This document shows, one piece after another, positions 42,463 through 51,057 of a stretch of DNA of 56,317 nt. The first letter of the stretch is position 1; each line of letters opens with the position of its first letter. The translations under genes and the position numbers were made by a program. Under the pieces are notes generated by a model. That model was not told where the DNA came from. It made no database searches and saw only the letters and a program-made list of their open reading frames with translations. This stretch comes from Solirubrobacterales bacterium (GTDB lineage: Bacteria; Actinomycetota; Thermoleophilia; Solirubrobacterales; 70-9). The stretch covers positions 1 through 56,317 of the forward strand of contig JADGPJ010000005.1 in the NCBI GenBank assembly GCA_017882505.1, read 5' to 3'.

Positions 42463-43104
42463 ATGAATGACGATTGGCGACTCCAGATCGAGACGAAAGA
42501 CGGCGGCGAGGCACTCGTCGAGCACCTCCATGCGGCGGAGTTGGAGCACGACCTCAGCCGCGCCTTCCATGACCGCCTGATCGTCTCGCGCGAAGGTGAC
42601 ACCGTCTTCGTCTACGCCGGGACCCGGGCGCAGGCCGAGGGCGCCCGTGACTCGATCGGCAAGCTCGCCGGCGAGCACGGCTGGAGCCTCGAGGTCGACT
42701 TCAAGCACTGGCACCCCGAAGCCGAGGAGTGGGAGGACCCGGACAAGCCGCTCCCCGACAGCGATGCCGCCCGCGTCGCCGAGCACGAAGAGCTGATCGC
42801 CACCGAGCGCAAGGAAGTCGAAGCAGGCGCCCCGGCTCCGTTCGAGGTTCGCATCGACCTTCCCTCGCTCCACGACGCCGGGCGCTTCGAGGATCAGCTC
42901 CGCGCCGAGGGGCTGCCGGCCGTGCGGCGTTGGAAGTACCTGGTCCTCGGCGCCGCCGACGAGGATGACGCCAGGGTGCTGGCGAAGCGGATCGAAGGCG
43001 AAGCCCCCGAGGGCAGCGTCGTCACCGTCGAGGGCAGCGGCTCCCTGGCCTACGCGGAGCGGCCGCCCAACCCTTACGCGATCTTCGGGGGACTCGGCGG
43101 GTAG
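42463..43104 (+). CDS. Hypothetical soluble protein
   Basis: This 213-residue acidic protein shows two possible ferredoxin-like modules: one with WRLQIETKDGGEALVEHLHAAELEHDLSRAFHDRLIVSREGDTVFVYAGTRAQAEGARDSIGKLAGEHGW (about residues 5-75), and a second with FEVRIDLPSLHDAGRFEDQLRAEGLPAVRRWKYLVLGAADEDDARVLAKRIEGE (about 127-180). The linker contains HWHPEAEEWEDPDKPLPDSD. The internal similarity suggests a duplicated domain. I do not recognise a family. It is transcribed divergently from DegV and precedes the carboxyltransferase by 29 bp. Confidence 0.78.
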   Translation: MNDDWRLQIETKDGGEALVEHLHAAELEHDLSRAFHDRLIVSREGDTVFVYAGTRAQAEGARDSIGKLAGEHGWSLEVDFKHWHPEAEEWEDPDKPLPDSDAARVAEHEELIATERKEVEAGAPAPFEVRIDLPSLHDAGRFEDQLRAEGLPAVRRWKYLVLGAADEDDARVLAKRIEGEAPEGSVVTVEGSGSLAYAERPPNPYAIFGGLGG

Positions 43105-43133
43105 CGGCTTTGCCCTCCGAGGCCTGCCACTAG

Positions 43134-44699
43134 ATGCCTGACGGCGGTGCCGAGCGGGAAGACCTGGCGGAGTTGCTGGCGCGCCGGGCGCTGACCGAAG
43201 ACGGGGCACGGCCTGAGGCGGTCGAGCGCCGCCACGCGGCGGGGGCGAGGACGGCGCGGGAGAACATCGCCGACCTCGTCGACGCCGGCTCCTTCGTCGA
43301 GTACGGGCGCTTCGCGATCGCCGCCCAGCGGGGGCGGCGCGAGGTCCAGGACCTGATCGAGCGCACGCCGGCCGACGGGCTCGTCGCCGGCACCGCGCGG
43401 ATCAACGGCGAGCTGTTCGGCGAGGGCGCCGCCTGCGCCGTGCTCTCCTACGACTACACGGTCCTGGCCGGGACCCAGGGGGCGCTCGGGCACAAGAAGA
43501 AGGACCGCCTCTTCGAGCTGATCGAGCGGATGCGGCTGCCGACCGTCTTCTTCACCGAGGGCGGGGGAGGGAGGCCGGGCGACACCGACTACGCGGTCGT
43601 CTCGGCGCTGGAGACGCGGGCATTCGCGCTCTGGGCCGGGCTCTCCGGCGTGGTGCCGCGGATCGCCGTCGTCGCCGGCCGCTGCTTCGCCGGCAACGCC
43701 GTGATCGCCGGCTGCTCGGACCTGATCGTCGCCACCGAGGGCTCCTCGCTGGGGATGGGCGGCCCGGCGATGATCGAGGGCGGCGGCCTCGGCAAGGTCC
43801 ACCCGGACGAGGTCGGGCCGATCGAGATGCAGGCCGCCAACGGGGTGGTCGACGTCGTCGCCACCGACGAGGCGGAGGCGACGGCGCTCGCCAAGCGGTT
43901 GATCGGCTACTTCCAGGGAGCGACCGCGCCGGGCCCGGCGCCCGACCAGACGCGGATGCGCGACCTCGTCCCCGAGCGCCAGCGGCGCGCCTACGCGGTG
44001 GCGCCGATCGTCGAGACCCTCGCCGACGAGGGCTCGATCACCTTCCTGCGCGAGCGCTTCGCGCCGGAGATGATGACGGCGCTGGCGCGGATCGAGGGGC
44101 GGCCCGTCGGCATCGTCGCCAACGACACGCGCCATATGGCGGGGGCGATCACCAGCGACGCGTCCGACAAGGCGGCGCGGCTGATCCAGCTCTGCGACGC
44201 CTTCGGGCTGCCGGTCGTCTCGCTCGTCGACACGCCGGGGTTCATGGTCGGGCCCGACGCCGAGGCGACCGGACTGGTCCGCCACGCCTCGCGGCTGCTG
44301 GTCGCCGGCGGCGCTCTGCGGGTGCCGCTCGTCGCGGTGATCCTGCGGCGCGGCTACGGCCTCGGCGCCCAGGCGATGACCGGCGGCAGCCTGCACGAGC
44401 CGCTGCTGAGCGTCGCCTGGCCGGCGGCGCACCTCGGGCCGATGGGGCTCGAAGGCGCGGTCCGGCTGGCGCTGCGCAAGGAGCTGGAGGCGATCGCCGA
44501 CGAGGCCGAGCGCGAGCAGCGGGTCCGCGACCTCACCGCCGCCGCCGAAGACAACGCCAAGGCGCTCAACTCGGCGGTCCTGTTCGAGCTCGACGACGTG
44601 ATCGACCCGGCCGAGACCCGCTCGGTGATCGCCTCGACGCTCGCCGCGGCGGCGCCGGTCGAGCTGGCGCCGCGCAGCCGTTTCGTCGACACTTGGTAG
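43134..44699 (+). CDS. Acyl-CoA carboxylase, carboxyltransferase subunit
   Basis: This 521-residue subunit has two crotonase-fold halves typical of acetyl/propionyl/methylcrotonyl-CoA carboxylase beta subunits. In the first, RHAAGARTARENIADLVDAGSFVEYG and AACAVLSYDYTVLAGTQGALGHKKKDRLFELIERMRLP bind biotin/acyl-CoA. The second has RPVGIVANDTRHMAGAITSDASDKAARLIQLCDAFGLPVVSLVDTPGFMVGPDAEATGLVRH and RRGYGLGAQAMTGG. It moves a carboxyl group from biotin to an acyl-CoA. Biotin carboxylase and carrier-protein genes are not in this window, so the substrate is undetermined; the biotin subunit must come from elsewhere. An unidentified gene follows after 4 bp and may be linked. Confidence 0.92.
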   Translation: MPDGGAEREDLAELLARRALTEDGARPEAVERRHAAGARTARENIADLVDAGSFVEYGRFAIAAQRGRREVQDLIERTPADGLVAGTARINGELFGEGAACAVLSYDYTVLAGTQGALGHKKKDRLFELIERMRLPTVFFTEGGGGRPGDTDYAVVSALETRAFALWAGLSGVVPRIAVVAGRCFAGNAVIAGCSDLIVATEGSSLGMGGPAMIEGGGLGKVHPDEVGPIEMQAANGVVDVVATDEAEATALAKRLIGYFQGATAPGPAPDQTRMRDLVPERQRRAYAVAPIVETLADEGSITFLRERFAPEMMTALARIEGRPVGIVANDTRHMAGAITSDASDKAARLIQLCDAFGLPVVSLVDTPGFMVGPDAEATGLVRHASRLLVAGGALRVPLVAVILRRGYGLGAQAMTGGSLHEPLLSVAWPAAHLGPMGLEGAVRLALRKELEAIADEAEREQRVRDLTAAAEDNAKALNSAVLFELDDVIDPAETRSVIASTLAAAAPVELAPRSRFVDTW

Positions 44700-44703
44700 G
44701 TCG

Positions 44704-45420
44704 ATGACCCCGTCGCTCGTCCCCCTGCCGGAGACCTTCGGCGCCACCGTGGCGTCCCTTCACCGCGTCGCCGAGATCCTCGTCGCGCCGGCGCGCAAGC
44801 CCGACAACGAGATCGCGCTCGCGGCGACCCCCGGCGGGTTCGGCACCCCCGAGTTCGAGTTCGACGGCGCCCGCCAGCGGGTGCGGGTCGAGGGCGCGGA
44901 GCTGATCCGCGAGGTCGACGGGGCGGAGCGGCGGGCGGGGCTGACGTCCTTGGCCGAGGCGGCTTCGATCGTCGCCGATCTGCTGCCGCCCGGAGCCGAG
45001 CTCGGCGACGACCCGCTCGCCGTCGACCCCGCCGCCTCGCGCGCGCTGGGCTCCTGGTACCGGCTCGGGGACGCCGTGCTCGCCCGGCTGGTCGCCGCCG
45101 CCGCCCCCGCCGACGATGCGACCGAGCCACGGCTCTGGCCCGAGCACTTCGACATCGCGATCGAACTCGGCTCCGAAGCGGACGGGGTCCGGGCCAACTA
45201 CGGCCTCTCGCCCGGTGACGAGGGCCACCCCGAGCCCTATGCCTATGTGGGTCCCTGGACCGCCGCGGTCTCGGGCGATCTCTGGCGGGCAAGCGGCTTC
45301 AGCGGCGCGGAGCTGAGCTACGCGGAGCTGCTCGCCGCCGCCGATCCGGCGGCGCTGGCGATGGACTTCTTCGAGGCGAGGCGAGATGCTCTGGCGGAAT
45401 CCGCGACGGACGCGGACTGA
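44704..45420 (+). CDS. Hypothetical protein downstream of the carboxyltransferase
   Basis: This 238-residue soluble protein begins MTPSLVPLPETFGATVASLHRVAEILVAPARKPDNEIALAA and contains FGTPEFEFDGARQRVRVEGAELIRE, LWPEHFDIAIELGSEADGVRANYGLSPGDEGHPEPYAYVGPW and a C-terminal alanine-rich helix. That middle segment, with paired histidine, aspartate and glutamate residues, is the most conserved-looking portion. I do not recognise a named family. It starts 4 bp after the carboxyltransferase stop, so co-transcription is likely and a role near acyl-CoA metabolism is conceivable but unproven. A flavodoxin-like gene follows after 20 bp. Confidence 0.8.
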   Translation: MTPSLVPLPETFGATVASLHRVAEILVAPARKPDNEIALAATPGGFGTPEFEFDGARQRVRVEGAELIREVDGAERRAGLTSLAEAASIVADLLPPGAELGDDPLAVDPAASRALGSWYRLGDAVLARLVAAAAPADDATEPRLWPEHFDIAIELGSEADGVRANYGLSPGDEGHPEPYAYVGPWTAAVSGDLWRASGFSGAELSYAELLAAADPAALAMDFFEARRDALAESATDAD

Positions 45421-45440
45421 GCGACTGCGAAGGAGACGGC

Positions 45441-46190
45441 GTGACCGAGCTGACCGAGATGCAGGCCGAGCTGTGCGAGAAGAGCGAGACCGACTACTCG
45501 GACCTCAGCGCCCTCTTCATCAACTGCACCCTCAAGCGCAGCCCCGAGGTCTCGAACACCCAGGGCCTGATGGACATCTCGATGGAGATCATGCGCCGCA
45601 ACGGCGTCGCCGTCGAGGGCATCCGCGCGATCGACCATGAGATCGCCACCGGCGTCTGGCCCGACATGACCGAGCACGGCTGGGAGGTGGACGAGTGGCC
45701 GGCGATCTTCGAGCAGGTGATGGCGGCGGACATCCTCGTCCTCGGGATGTCGATCTGGCTCGGTGAGAAGTCCTCGGTGGCGACGCAGATCGTCGAGCGC
45801 CTCTACGGCAACTCGCACCTGCTCAACGAGGCCGGCCAGTACGCCTACTACGGCCGCGTCGGCGGTTGCCTGGTGACCGGCAACGAGGACGGGGTCAAGC
45901 ACTGCGCGATGAACACGCTCTACTCGCTGCAGCACCTCGGCTACGTGATCCCGCCCCAGGCCGACGCCGGCTGGATCGGCGAGGCCGGCCCCGGGCCTTC
46001 CTACCTGGACGAGGGCTCGGGCGGTCCCGAGAACGACTTCACGAACCGCAACACCACCTTCGCCGCCTGGAACATGCTCCACCTGGCGCGGATCCTCAAG
46101 GACACCGGCGGCATTCCCGCCCACGGCAACCAGCGCACCGCCTGGGACGCCGGCTGCCGCTTCGACTTCCCGAACCCGGACTACCGCTAG
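45441..46190 (+). CDS. Flavodoxin-fold NAD(P)H-dependent FMN reductase-like protein
   Basis: This 249-residue protein has the flavodoxin-like fold: ALFINCTLKRSPEVSNTQGLMDISMEIMRRNGVAVEGIRAIDHEIA (phosphate-binding loop of FMN, about residues 24-68), then ADILVLGMSIWLGEKSSVATQIVERLYG (flavin edge) and YYGRVGGCLVTGNEDGVKHCAMNTLYSLQHLGYVIPPQADAGW (about 136-180). It probably binds FMN and passes electrons from NAD(P)H to quinones or other acceptors. A GTG start at 45441 follows AAGGAGACGGC. It ends 13 bp before the convergent DUF2804 gene. Length and tail (RTAWDAGCRFDFPNPDYR) match the long NADPH-dependent reductases. Confidence 0.9.
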   Translation: MTELTEMQAELCEKSETDYSDLSALFINCTLKRSPEVSNTQGLMDISMEIMRRNGVAVEGIRAIDHEIATGVWPDMTEHGWEVDEWPAIFEQVMAADILVLGMSIWLGEKSSVATQIVERLYGNSHLLNEAGQYAYYGRVGGCLVTGNEDGVKHCAMNTLYSLQHLGYVIPPQADAGWIGEAGPGPSYLDEGSGGPENDFTNRNTTFAAWNMLHLARILKDTGGIPAHGNQRTAWDAGCRFDFPNPDYR

Positions 46191-46203
46191 CCGCCGCGCG
46201 AGC

Positions 46204-47043
46204 TCACCAGACGGCGTCGTGTTCCTCCATCACGCCGAGGCCCTCGGCCAGCTCGAAGCCGCCGAGGGAGCCGGAGAAGCTGCCGAAGCTGTGGCGGTAC
46301 CGCGAGCCGAAGAGGAGGTAGTTGTCGTCGCGGGCGTGGGCGGACTCCGGGGCGAAGACGAGCCGGCCGCCGTCCGCGAGGTCGATCGCGGCGACGCCGT
46401 CGAAATGGACAGGCGCCGGCTCGGAGGGAGCGCCGTCGACCCAGATCCCCCGCTCGCTGTCGCGGACCGGGTCGTTGACGCCCTCGACCAGGTTCCAGGC
46501 GAGCGCCCGCCCGTCGGACGAGCGGCCGACGCCCGCCGACCAGCGCCAGCTCGTGTGCCGCTGGTGGTAGCCGGCGGACTCGTCGTCGATGCCGCGTCCG
46601 GAGACCTGCCAGCGCCGCCCGGGGATCTCGACCGTGCCCTCGATCGGCACCCCGGCGCGCTTGCGGGTCCAGCCCCAACCGCTGCCGCTGGGGCAGATCG
46701 ATTCGACCGGCGCGCACTCGCCGAGGCACAGGCTCGCGTGCAGGCCGGGCGCGTCGATCTCGACGTTCGGCCCGTCCATCGTCACCTCGCGACTGCCCGG
46801 CCGCAGCGCCGTGTGCGCGTACTGGTTGGCGCTGCGGCGGTCCAGCAGCACCCAGAAGGACTGGGTCAGCGGTCCGACCTCGGCCCGGGCGGCGCAGAGC
46901 ATCATCTCCTCGGCGAAGAGGCCGACGTAGCGCCAGCGCTTGCGGTTCTGGCCGCTGGAGCGCAGCGGCATCGGCGCGGGAGGGAGGGGGAGGTCGGGCC
47001 GGTCCCCTCCCGGCCCGCGCCACGGGATCGGAGCCGAGGGCAT
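46204..47043 (-). CDS. DUF2804 domain-containing protein
   Basis: This 279-residue protein shows the DUF2804 pattern: RKRWRYVGLFAEEMMLCAARAEVGPLTQSFWVLLDRRS, GYHQRHTSWRWSAGVGRSSDGRALAWNLVEGVNDPVRDSERGIWVDGAPSEPAPVHFDG (about residues 158-215) and a final FGSRYRHSFGSFSGSL. The fold resembles lipocalin-like AttH/CrtC hydratases such as those involved in fatty-acid or carotenoid chemistry; the activity of this family is unknown. It starts at the ATG at 47043, 34 bp from the divergent small membrane protein. It is convergent with the flavodoxin-like gene. Confidence 0.88.
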   Translation of the reverse strand: MPSAPIPWRGPGGDRPDLPLPPAPMPLRSSGQNRKRWRYVGLFAEEMMLCAARAEVGPLTQSFWVLLDRRSANQYAHTALRPGSREVTMDGPNVEIDAPGLHASLCLGECAPVESICPSGSGWGWTRKRAGVPIEGTVEIPGRRWQVSGRGIDDESAGYHQRHTSWRWSAGVGRSSDGRALAWNLVEGVNDPVRDSERGIWVDGAPSEPAPVHFDGVAAIDLADGGRLVFAPESAHARDDNYLLFGSRYRHSFGSFSGSLGGFELAEGLGVMEEHDAVW

Positions 47044-47077
47044 CGACCCACCGTACTCGCGCCTCTAGGCTCGGGGC

Positions 47078-47308
47078 GTGGACCAGGTCATCCAGGTAGT
47101 CGGCGCGCTGCTGATCCTCGTCGCCTTCGCGGCGCTCCAGTTCGGACGAATGCTGCCGAGCTCGCGCCTCTACCTCACCCTCAACCTGGTCGGCTCGGCG
47201 ATCCTCGTCGTGCTCGCCCTGATCGGCTCGCAGTGGGGCTTCGTCCTGCTCGAGGGCGTCTGGGTGATCGTCTCCGCCTGGAGCCTCGTTGCGGCGCTGC
47301 GGACCTAG
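47078..47308 (+). CDS. Small membrane protein, CBU_0592-like family
   Basis: This 76-residue protein has three closely spaced hydrophobic segments (QVVGALLILVAFAALQF, LYLTLNLVGSAILVVLALIG and WGFVLLEGVWVIVSAWSLV). The YLTLNLVGSAILV and EGVWVIVSAWSL motifs are those of the CBU_0592 family of small membrane proteins, whose role is unknown. The GTG start at 47078 lies in a short gap divergent from DUF2804. Its 3' end overlaps the exonuclease gene on the other strand by 4 bp. Confidence 0.82.
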   Translation: MDQVIQVVGALLILVAFAALQFGRMLPSSRLYLTLNLVGSAILVVLALIGSQWGFVLLEGVWVIVSAWSLVAALRT

Positions 47309-48168
47309 CCCGCCGACTGCTCGAGCCGCTCGGCGAGGCGGTTCATGCCGCGCTCTCGCGCCGCCGCCGCACCGGCGGCCCAATCGGTCGGCGCGTCGGC
47401 GGGCGGCTCGACGCCGGCGTCGCGCAGGGTCGCGATGTCCTTGAAGGCCAGCAGGTCCTCGCGGGCGTCGATCAGGGCGCCGCGCAGTTTCGGCCGCTGC
47501 TCGCGGATCGCGTTGTCGAGCACCGCCTCCAGCGAGCCGTGGCGGCGCAGCAGCTCGGCCGCGGTCTTGGGGCCGACGCCCTTGGCGCCCGGCAGGCCGT
47601 CGGAGGGGTCGCCGCGGAGGGCGATGAAGTCGGGGACCAGCTCGGGACCGATGCCGTAGCGCTCGCGCACCTCGTCGGGGCCGACCTCCTCGGCGCCTTT
47701 GCCGCCGGTGCGGACGTAGAGAACCGTCACCCGGTCCCCCGCGCACTGGTACATGTCGCGGTCGCCGGTCATCAGCAGGGCCCGGCCGCCGGCCTCGGCC
47801 TCGCGGCGGGCGTAGGTGCCGAGCAGGTCGTCGGCCTCGAGATCGTCGCTGGAGGCGACGGTCCAGCCGAAGGCCGCGAAGAAGTCGACGGCGGCGGCGA
47901 ACTGCGGCGAGAGCTCTTCCGGCATTTCCTCCTCGCGTTTGGCGTGGTAGGCCGGGTAGAGCTCGGTCCGGTAGGAGGCGGCATCGGGGCCGAAGCAGAG
48001 GACGACGGCGCGCGGCCGGTGGATTTCGACCTCGCGCAGGATCAGGTTTGCCGATCCCAGCAGCGCGTTCACCGGCCTGCCGTCGGGCCCGACGATCTTG
48101 CTCGGCAGCGCGTGGAAGGCGCGGAACAGCATCGAGGGAGCGTCGACGGCGAGCAACGGCTGGGGCAC
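47305..48168 (-). CDS. 5'-3' exonuclease (polymerase I N-terminal-like)
   Basis: This 287-residue protein matches the stand-alone 5'-3' exonuclease family (the N-terminal domain of DNA polymerase I). Metal-binding acidic motifs include LLAVDAPSMLFRAFHAL at the start, VVLCFGPDAASYRTELYPAYHAKRE, SSDDLEADDLLGTYARREAEAGGRALLMTGDRDMYQ (about residues 105-140), and DFIALRGDPSDGLPGAKGVGPKTAAELLRRHGSLEAVL, the helix-hairpin-helix (H3TH) DNA-contact region (about 178-215). It would trim flaps or RNA primers during replication and repair. The GTG at 48168 is used. It is divergent from the ABC-transporter genes. Confidence 0.93.
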   Translation of the reverse strand: MPQPLLAVDAPSMLFRAFHALPSKIVGPDGRPVNALLGSANLILREVEIHRPRAVVLCFGPDAASYRTELYPAYHAKREEEMPEELSPQFAAAVDFFAAFGWTVASSDDLEADDLLGTYARREAEAGGRALLMTGDRDMYQCAGDRVTVLYVRTGGKGAEEVGPDEVRERYGIGPELVPDFIALRGDPSDGLPGAKGVGPKTAAELLRRHGSLEAVLDNAIREQRPKLRGALIDAREDLLAFKDIATLRDAGVEPPADAPTDWAAGAAAARERGMNRLAERLEQSAG

Positions 48169-48197
48169 GAGGTCAGCCTATGACTAGATTGACGGCG

Positions 48198-48968
48198 ATG
48201 AGCGACCCCGCCCTGCACATAGTCGACCTCGCCAAGCGCTACCCGACCGGGGTCGAGGCGCTCAAGGGGGTATCGATCGACATCGAACCCGGCGAGTTCT
48301 ACGGTCTGCTCGGCCCCAACGGGGCGGGCAAGTCGACGCTGATCCACTGCACCACCGGTCTCGCGCAGCCGACCGGGGGCTCGATCGAAGTCTTCGGCCA
48401 CGACGCGATCCACGACTACGGCAAGGCGCGGCAGGCGGTCGGCCTGGCGCCGCAGGAGATCAACCTCGACCACTTCCTCACCGCCGAGGAGACGCTCGAC
48501 TTCCACGCCGGCTACTTCGGGATGCCCAAGCGGGCGCGCCGCGAACGCACCGAGGAGCTGCTGGAGACCTTCTCGCTCACCGCCAAAGCCGGCGACCGCA
48601 CCCGCACCCTCTCCGGCGGCATGAAGCGTCGCCTGATCCTGGCCCGGGCGCTGATGCACCGGCCGCGGCTGCTGATCCTCGACGAGCCGACCGCCGGGGT
48701 CGACATCGAGCTGCGCCTGGAGCTCTGGCACTACGTCCAGAAAATCAACCAGGAGGGGACGACGATCCTGCTCACCACCCATTACCTGGAGGAGGCGGAG
48801 CAGCTCTGCAGCAAGATCGCCTTCATCGCCGACGGCCAGATCGCGGCGGAGGGGACGAGCGACAACCTCGCCGCGCGCTTCGGGGTCGCCAACCTCGAGG
48901 ACGCTTACCTGGCGCTGGTCGGTCGCAACGAGCTCTCGCGCTCGAAGATCGAGGACCTGGCGCTATGA
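48198..48968 (+). CDS. ABC transporter ATP-binding protein (ABC-2 type exporter)
   Basis: This 256-residue ATPase shows Walker A GLLGPNGAGKSTLIH (about residues 37-51), the Q-loop VGLAPQEINLD, signature LSGGMKRRLILARALMHRPR (about 138-157), Walker B LLILDEPTAGVD and the switch histidine in LLTTHYLEEAEQLC. The pattern matches exporter ATPases of the ABC-2 class. MSDPALHIV at 48198 was chosen; an ATG at 48180 would add six residues. The permease gene begins inside its stop (ATGA). The transported substrate (drug, lipid or polysaccharide) cannot be read from the sequence. It is divergent from the exonuclease gene. Confidence 0.93.
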   Translation: MSDPALHIVDLAKRYPTGVEALKGVSIDIEPGEFYGLLGPNGAGKSTLIHCTTGLAQPTGGSIEVFGHDAIHDYGKARQAVGLAPQEINLDHFLTAEETLDFHAGYFGMPKRARRERTEELLETFSLTAKAGDRTRTLSGGMKRRLILARALMHRPRLLILDEPTAGVDIELRLELWHYVQKINQEGTTILLTTHYLEEAEQLCSKIAFIADGQIAAEGTSDNLAARFGVANLEDAYLALVGRNELSRSKIEDLAL

Positions 48969-49732
48969 GCAGCGCCCAGATTCGCTTCATCACCCTCTGG
49001 CGGCGCGAGGTCAGCCGCTTCATGAAGATCAAGAAACAGACGCTGGGCGGGCCGCTGCTGGAAACGTTTCTCTACATCACCGTCTTCGGTGCCGCCCTCG
49101 GCTCGCGGATCAAGCAACTGCACGGGATCGAATACATCCTCTTCGTGATCCCGGGGCTGATCATGATGGCCTGGGCGACGAACTCGTTCACCAACAACTC
49201 CTCCTCGATCCTGCAGCAGAAGTTCCAGGGCGCGATCCACGACCAGCTCTCCTCGCCCGCCTCGCCACTGGAGCTGCTGCTCGCCTTCTCGCTCGGCGGC
49301 TTCGTGCGCGGGATGCTGGTCGCCGTGATCACCTTCTGCGCCGCCGCGCTCCTGGTCGACCTGCCGGTGGAAAACATCGCGGTGCTGATCCCGTCGCTGT
49401 TCCTGGTCGGCTTCTTCTTCTCCCAGCTCGGGGTCCTGATCGGCGTCCGCGCCGAGCAGTTCGACGACGTCGCCTTCGCCCAGACCTTCATCCTGCAGCC
49501 GCTGATCTTCCTCGGCGGCGTCTTCTACTCGGCGGCGCTGCTGCCCCAGCCGTTCCAGACGCTGACCCACTTCAACCCGATCTACTACATGATCTCCCTC
49601 GTCCGCTACGGCTTCGTCGGCTACTCCGAAGTCAGCATCCCGCTCTCGCTGCTCGCCCTCACCGCCGCCACCGCGGCGCTCTTCGCCTTCAACCTGCGCC
49701 TGTTCTCGCAGGGCTACAAGCTGCGCGCGTAG
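48965..49732 (+). CDS. ABC-2 type transporter permease
   Basis: This 255-residue permease has six membrane segments of the ABC2 membrane family: FLYITVFGAALGSRI, YILFVIPGLIMMAWATNSFTNNSSSILQQKFQGAIHDQLSSPASPLELLLAFSLGGFVRGMLVAVITFCAAALLV, LIPSLFLVGFFFSQLGVLIGV and FILQPLIFLGGVFYSAALLPQPFQTLTHFNPIYYMISLVRYGFVGY. That last block is the conserved ABC-2 C-terminal signature. With the coupled ATPase it forms an exporter dimer. It is convergent with the ammonium transporter, 23 bp between ends. Confidence 0.93.
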   Translation: MSSAQIRFITLWRREVSRFMKIKKQTLGGPLLETFLYITVFGAALGSRIKQLHGIEYILFVIPGLIMMAWATNSFTNNSSSILQQKFQGAIHDQLSSPASPLELLLAFSLGGFVRGMLVAVITFCAAALLVDLPVENIAVLIPSLFLVGFFFSQLGVLIGVRAEQFDDVAFAQTFILQPLIFLGGVFYSAALLPQPFQTLTHFNPIYYMISLVRYGFVGYSEVSIPLSLLALTAATAALFAFNLRLFSQGYKLRA

Positions 49733-49755
49733 CCAGGCGTGCGGCGCCGGCCGGC

Positions 49756-51057
49756 TCAGGCTGCCGCCGCGACCCGCTCGTCGTCTGCGGGCACGACCAG
49801 GATCGCGCCCTCGCCGGTGACGTAGGCCTCCTCGCCGTGCTGGACGACGTCCATGCCGAGCGCCTCCTCGCGGCCGCTGGCACGCAGCTCGGTGAAGGCG
49901 CCGATCAACCGCAGCAGGACGAAGGTCACCCCGAACGCGTACGCCGGTGCGGCGAACGCGGCCAGCGCTTGGTCCCCGAGCTGAGCCAGGTTGCCGTAGA
50001 AGAGGCCGTCGGAGACGCCGTTCCAGGCCGCCTCGGCGAAGAAGCCGATGAAGAGGATGCCGAAGAAGCCCGCGGTCCCGTGGGCGGCGAGCACGTCGAG
50101 GGTCTCGTCGACCCGGGTCCGCGTCCGCCAGACGATGATCGCGTAGCTGGGGAGCGCCGCCAGGGTGCCGAGGAGCATCGCCCAGCCAGGGCTGACGAAG
50201 CCCCCGGCGGGCGTGATCGCGACGCAGCCGACGACGATCGCGGTGGCGGCGCCGACCGCCGTCACCTTCCTGCCCCGCAGCAGGTCGAGGGCGAACCAGG
50301 CGACGAGGGTGCAGGCCGGGCAGAGCAGCGTGTTGGTGAAGGCGAGCACGCTCGGGTTGCCGGTCGAGAAGCCGCTGCCGCCGTTGAAGCCGAACCAGCC
50401 GAACCAGAGCAGCCCGGCACCCAGCAGCACGTAGACGGTGTTGTGGGGGAGGAGCGCCTGGCGGCCGTAGTCCTTGCGGGCGCCGACGACCAACGCCGCG
50501 GCGAGGGCCGAGAACCCCGATCCCATCTCCACCGGGACGCCGCCGGCGAAGTCGAGCGTCCCGTTCGCCTGCAGCCAACCGCCGCCGAATGCCCAGTGGG
50601 CGAGCACGGCGTAGACGAGAACCGACCAGAGCGCGGCGAAGATCAGGAACGGCCCGAAGCGCATCCGCTCGACGACGGCGCCGGAGACGAGGGCGACGGT
50701 GATGATGCAGAAGGTCGCCTGGAAGGCCATGAAGACCAGCTCCGGGATCGCCGTGCCCTGCCGTGGCGCGAAGCCGACGCCGCCGAGGAAGGCGTTGCCA
50801 AGGCCACCGACGAAGCTCCCGTTCCCATCGAAGGCGATCGAGTAGCCGACCGCGGCCCAGGTGACGGTCGCGACCGCGATCGCGGCGACGCACATCATGA
50901 AGGTGTTGAGCGTGTTCTTCGAGCGCACCAGACCGGCGTAGAAGAGCCCGAGCGCGGGGGTCATCATCAGGACCATCGCGGTGGCGACGAGCATCCAGGC
51001 GGTATCGCCGCTGTCGATGCCGGTGGCGGCAAGCGCCATCCCTACGGGGCCGCTCAC
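49756..51057 (-). CDS. amt: Ammonium transporter (Amt)
   Basis: This 433-residue transporter has about 11 membrane segments and the Amt signatures: DTAWMLVATAMVLMMTPALGLFYAGLVRSKNTLNTFM at the start, FMAFQATFCIITVALVSGAVVERMRF, WFGWFGFNGGSGFSTGN (the family's FNxGS motif) and DVLAAHGTAGFFGILFIGFFA, whose histidine belongs to the pore's twin-histidine pair. The canonical HGVGG there reads HGTAG. It imports ammonium as ammonia or ammonium plus charge. GTG 51057 overlaps the P-II stop (GTGA), so the two are translationally coupled as in many bacteria. The C-terminus (DVVQHGEEAYVTGEGAILVV) is of usual length. Confidence 0.92.
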   Translation of the reverse strand: MSGPVGMALAATGIDSGDTAWMLVATAMVLMMTPALGLFYAGLVRSKNTLNTFMMCVAAIAVATVTWAAVGYSIAFDGNGSFVGGLGNAFLGGVGFAPRQGTAIPELVFMAFQATFCIITVALVSGAVVERMRFGPFLIFAALWSVLVYAVLAHWAFGGGWLQANGTLDFAGGVPVEMGSGFSALAAALVVGARKDYGRQALLPHNTVYVLLGAGLLWFGWFGFNGGSGFSTGNPSVLAFTNTLLCPACTLVAWFALDLLRGRKVTAVGAATAIVVGCVAITPAGGFVSPGWAMLLGTLAALPSYAIIVWRTRTRVDETLDVLAAHGTAGFFGILFIGFFAEAAWNGVSDGLFYGNLAQLGDQALAAFAAPAYAFGVTFVLLRLIGAFTELRASGREEALGMDVVQHGEEAYVTGEGAILVVPADDERVAAAA

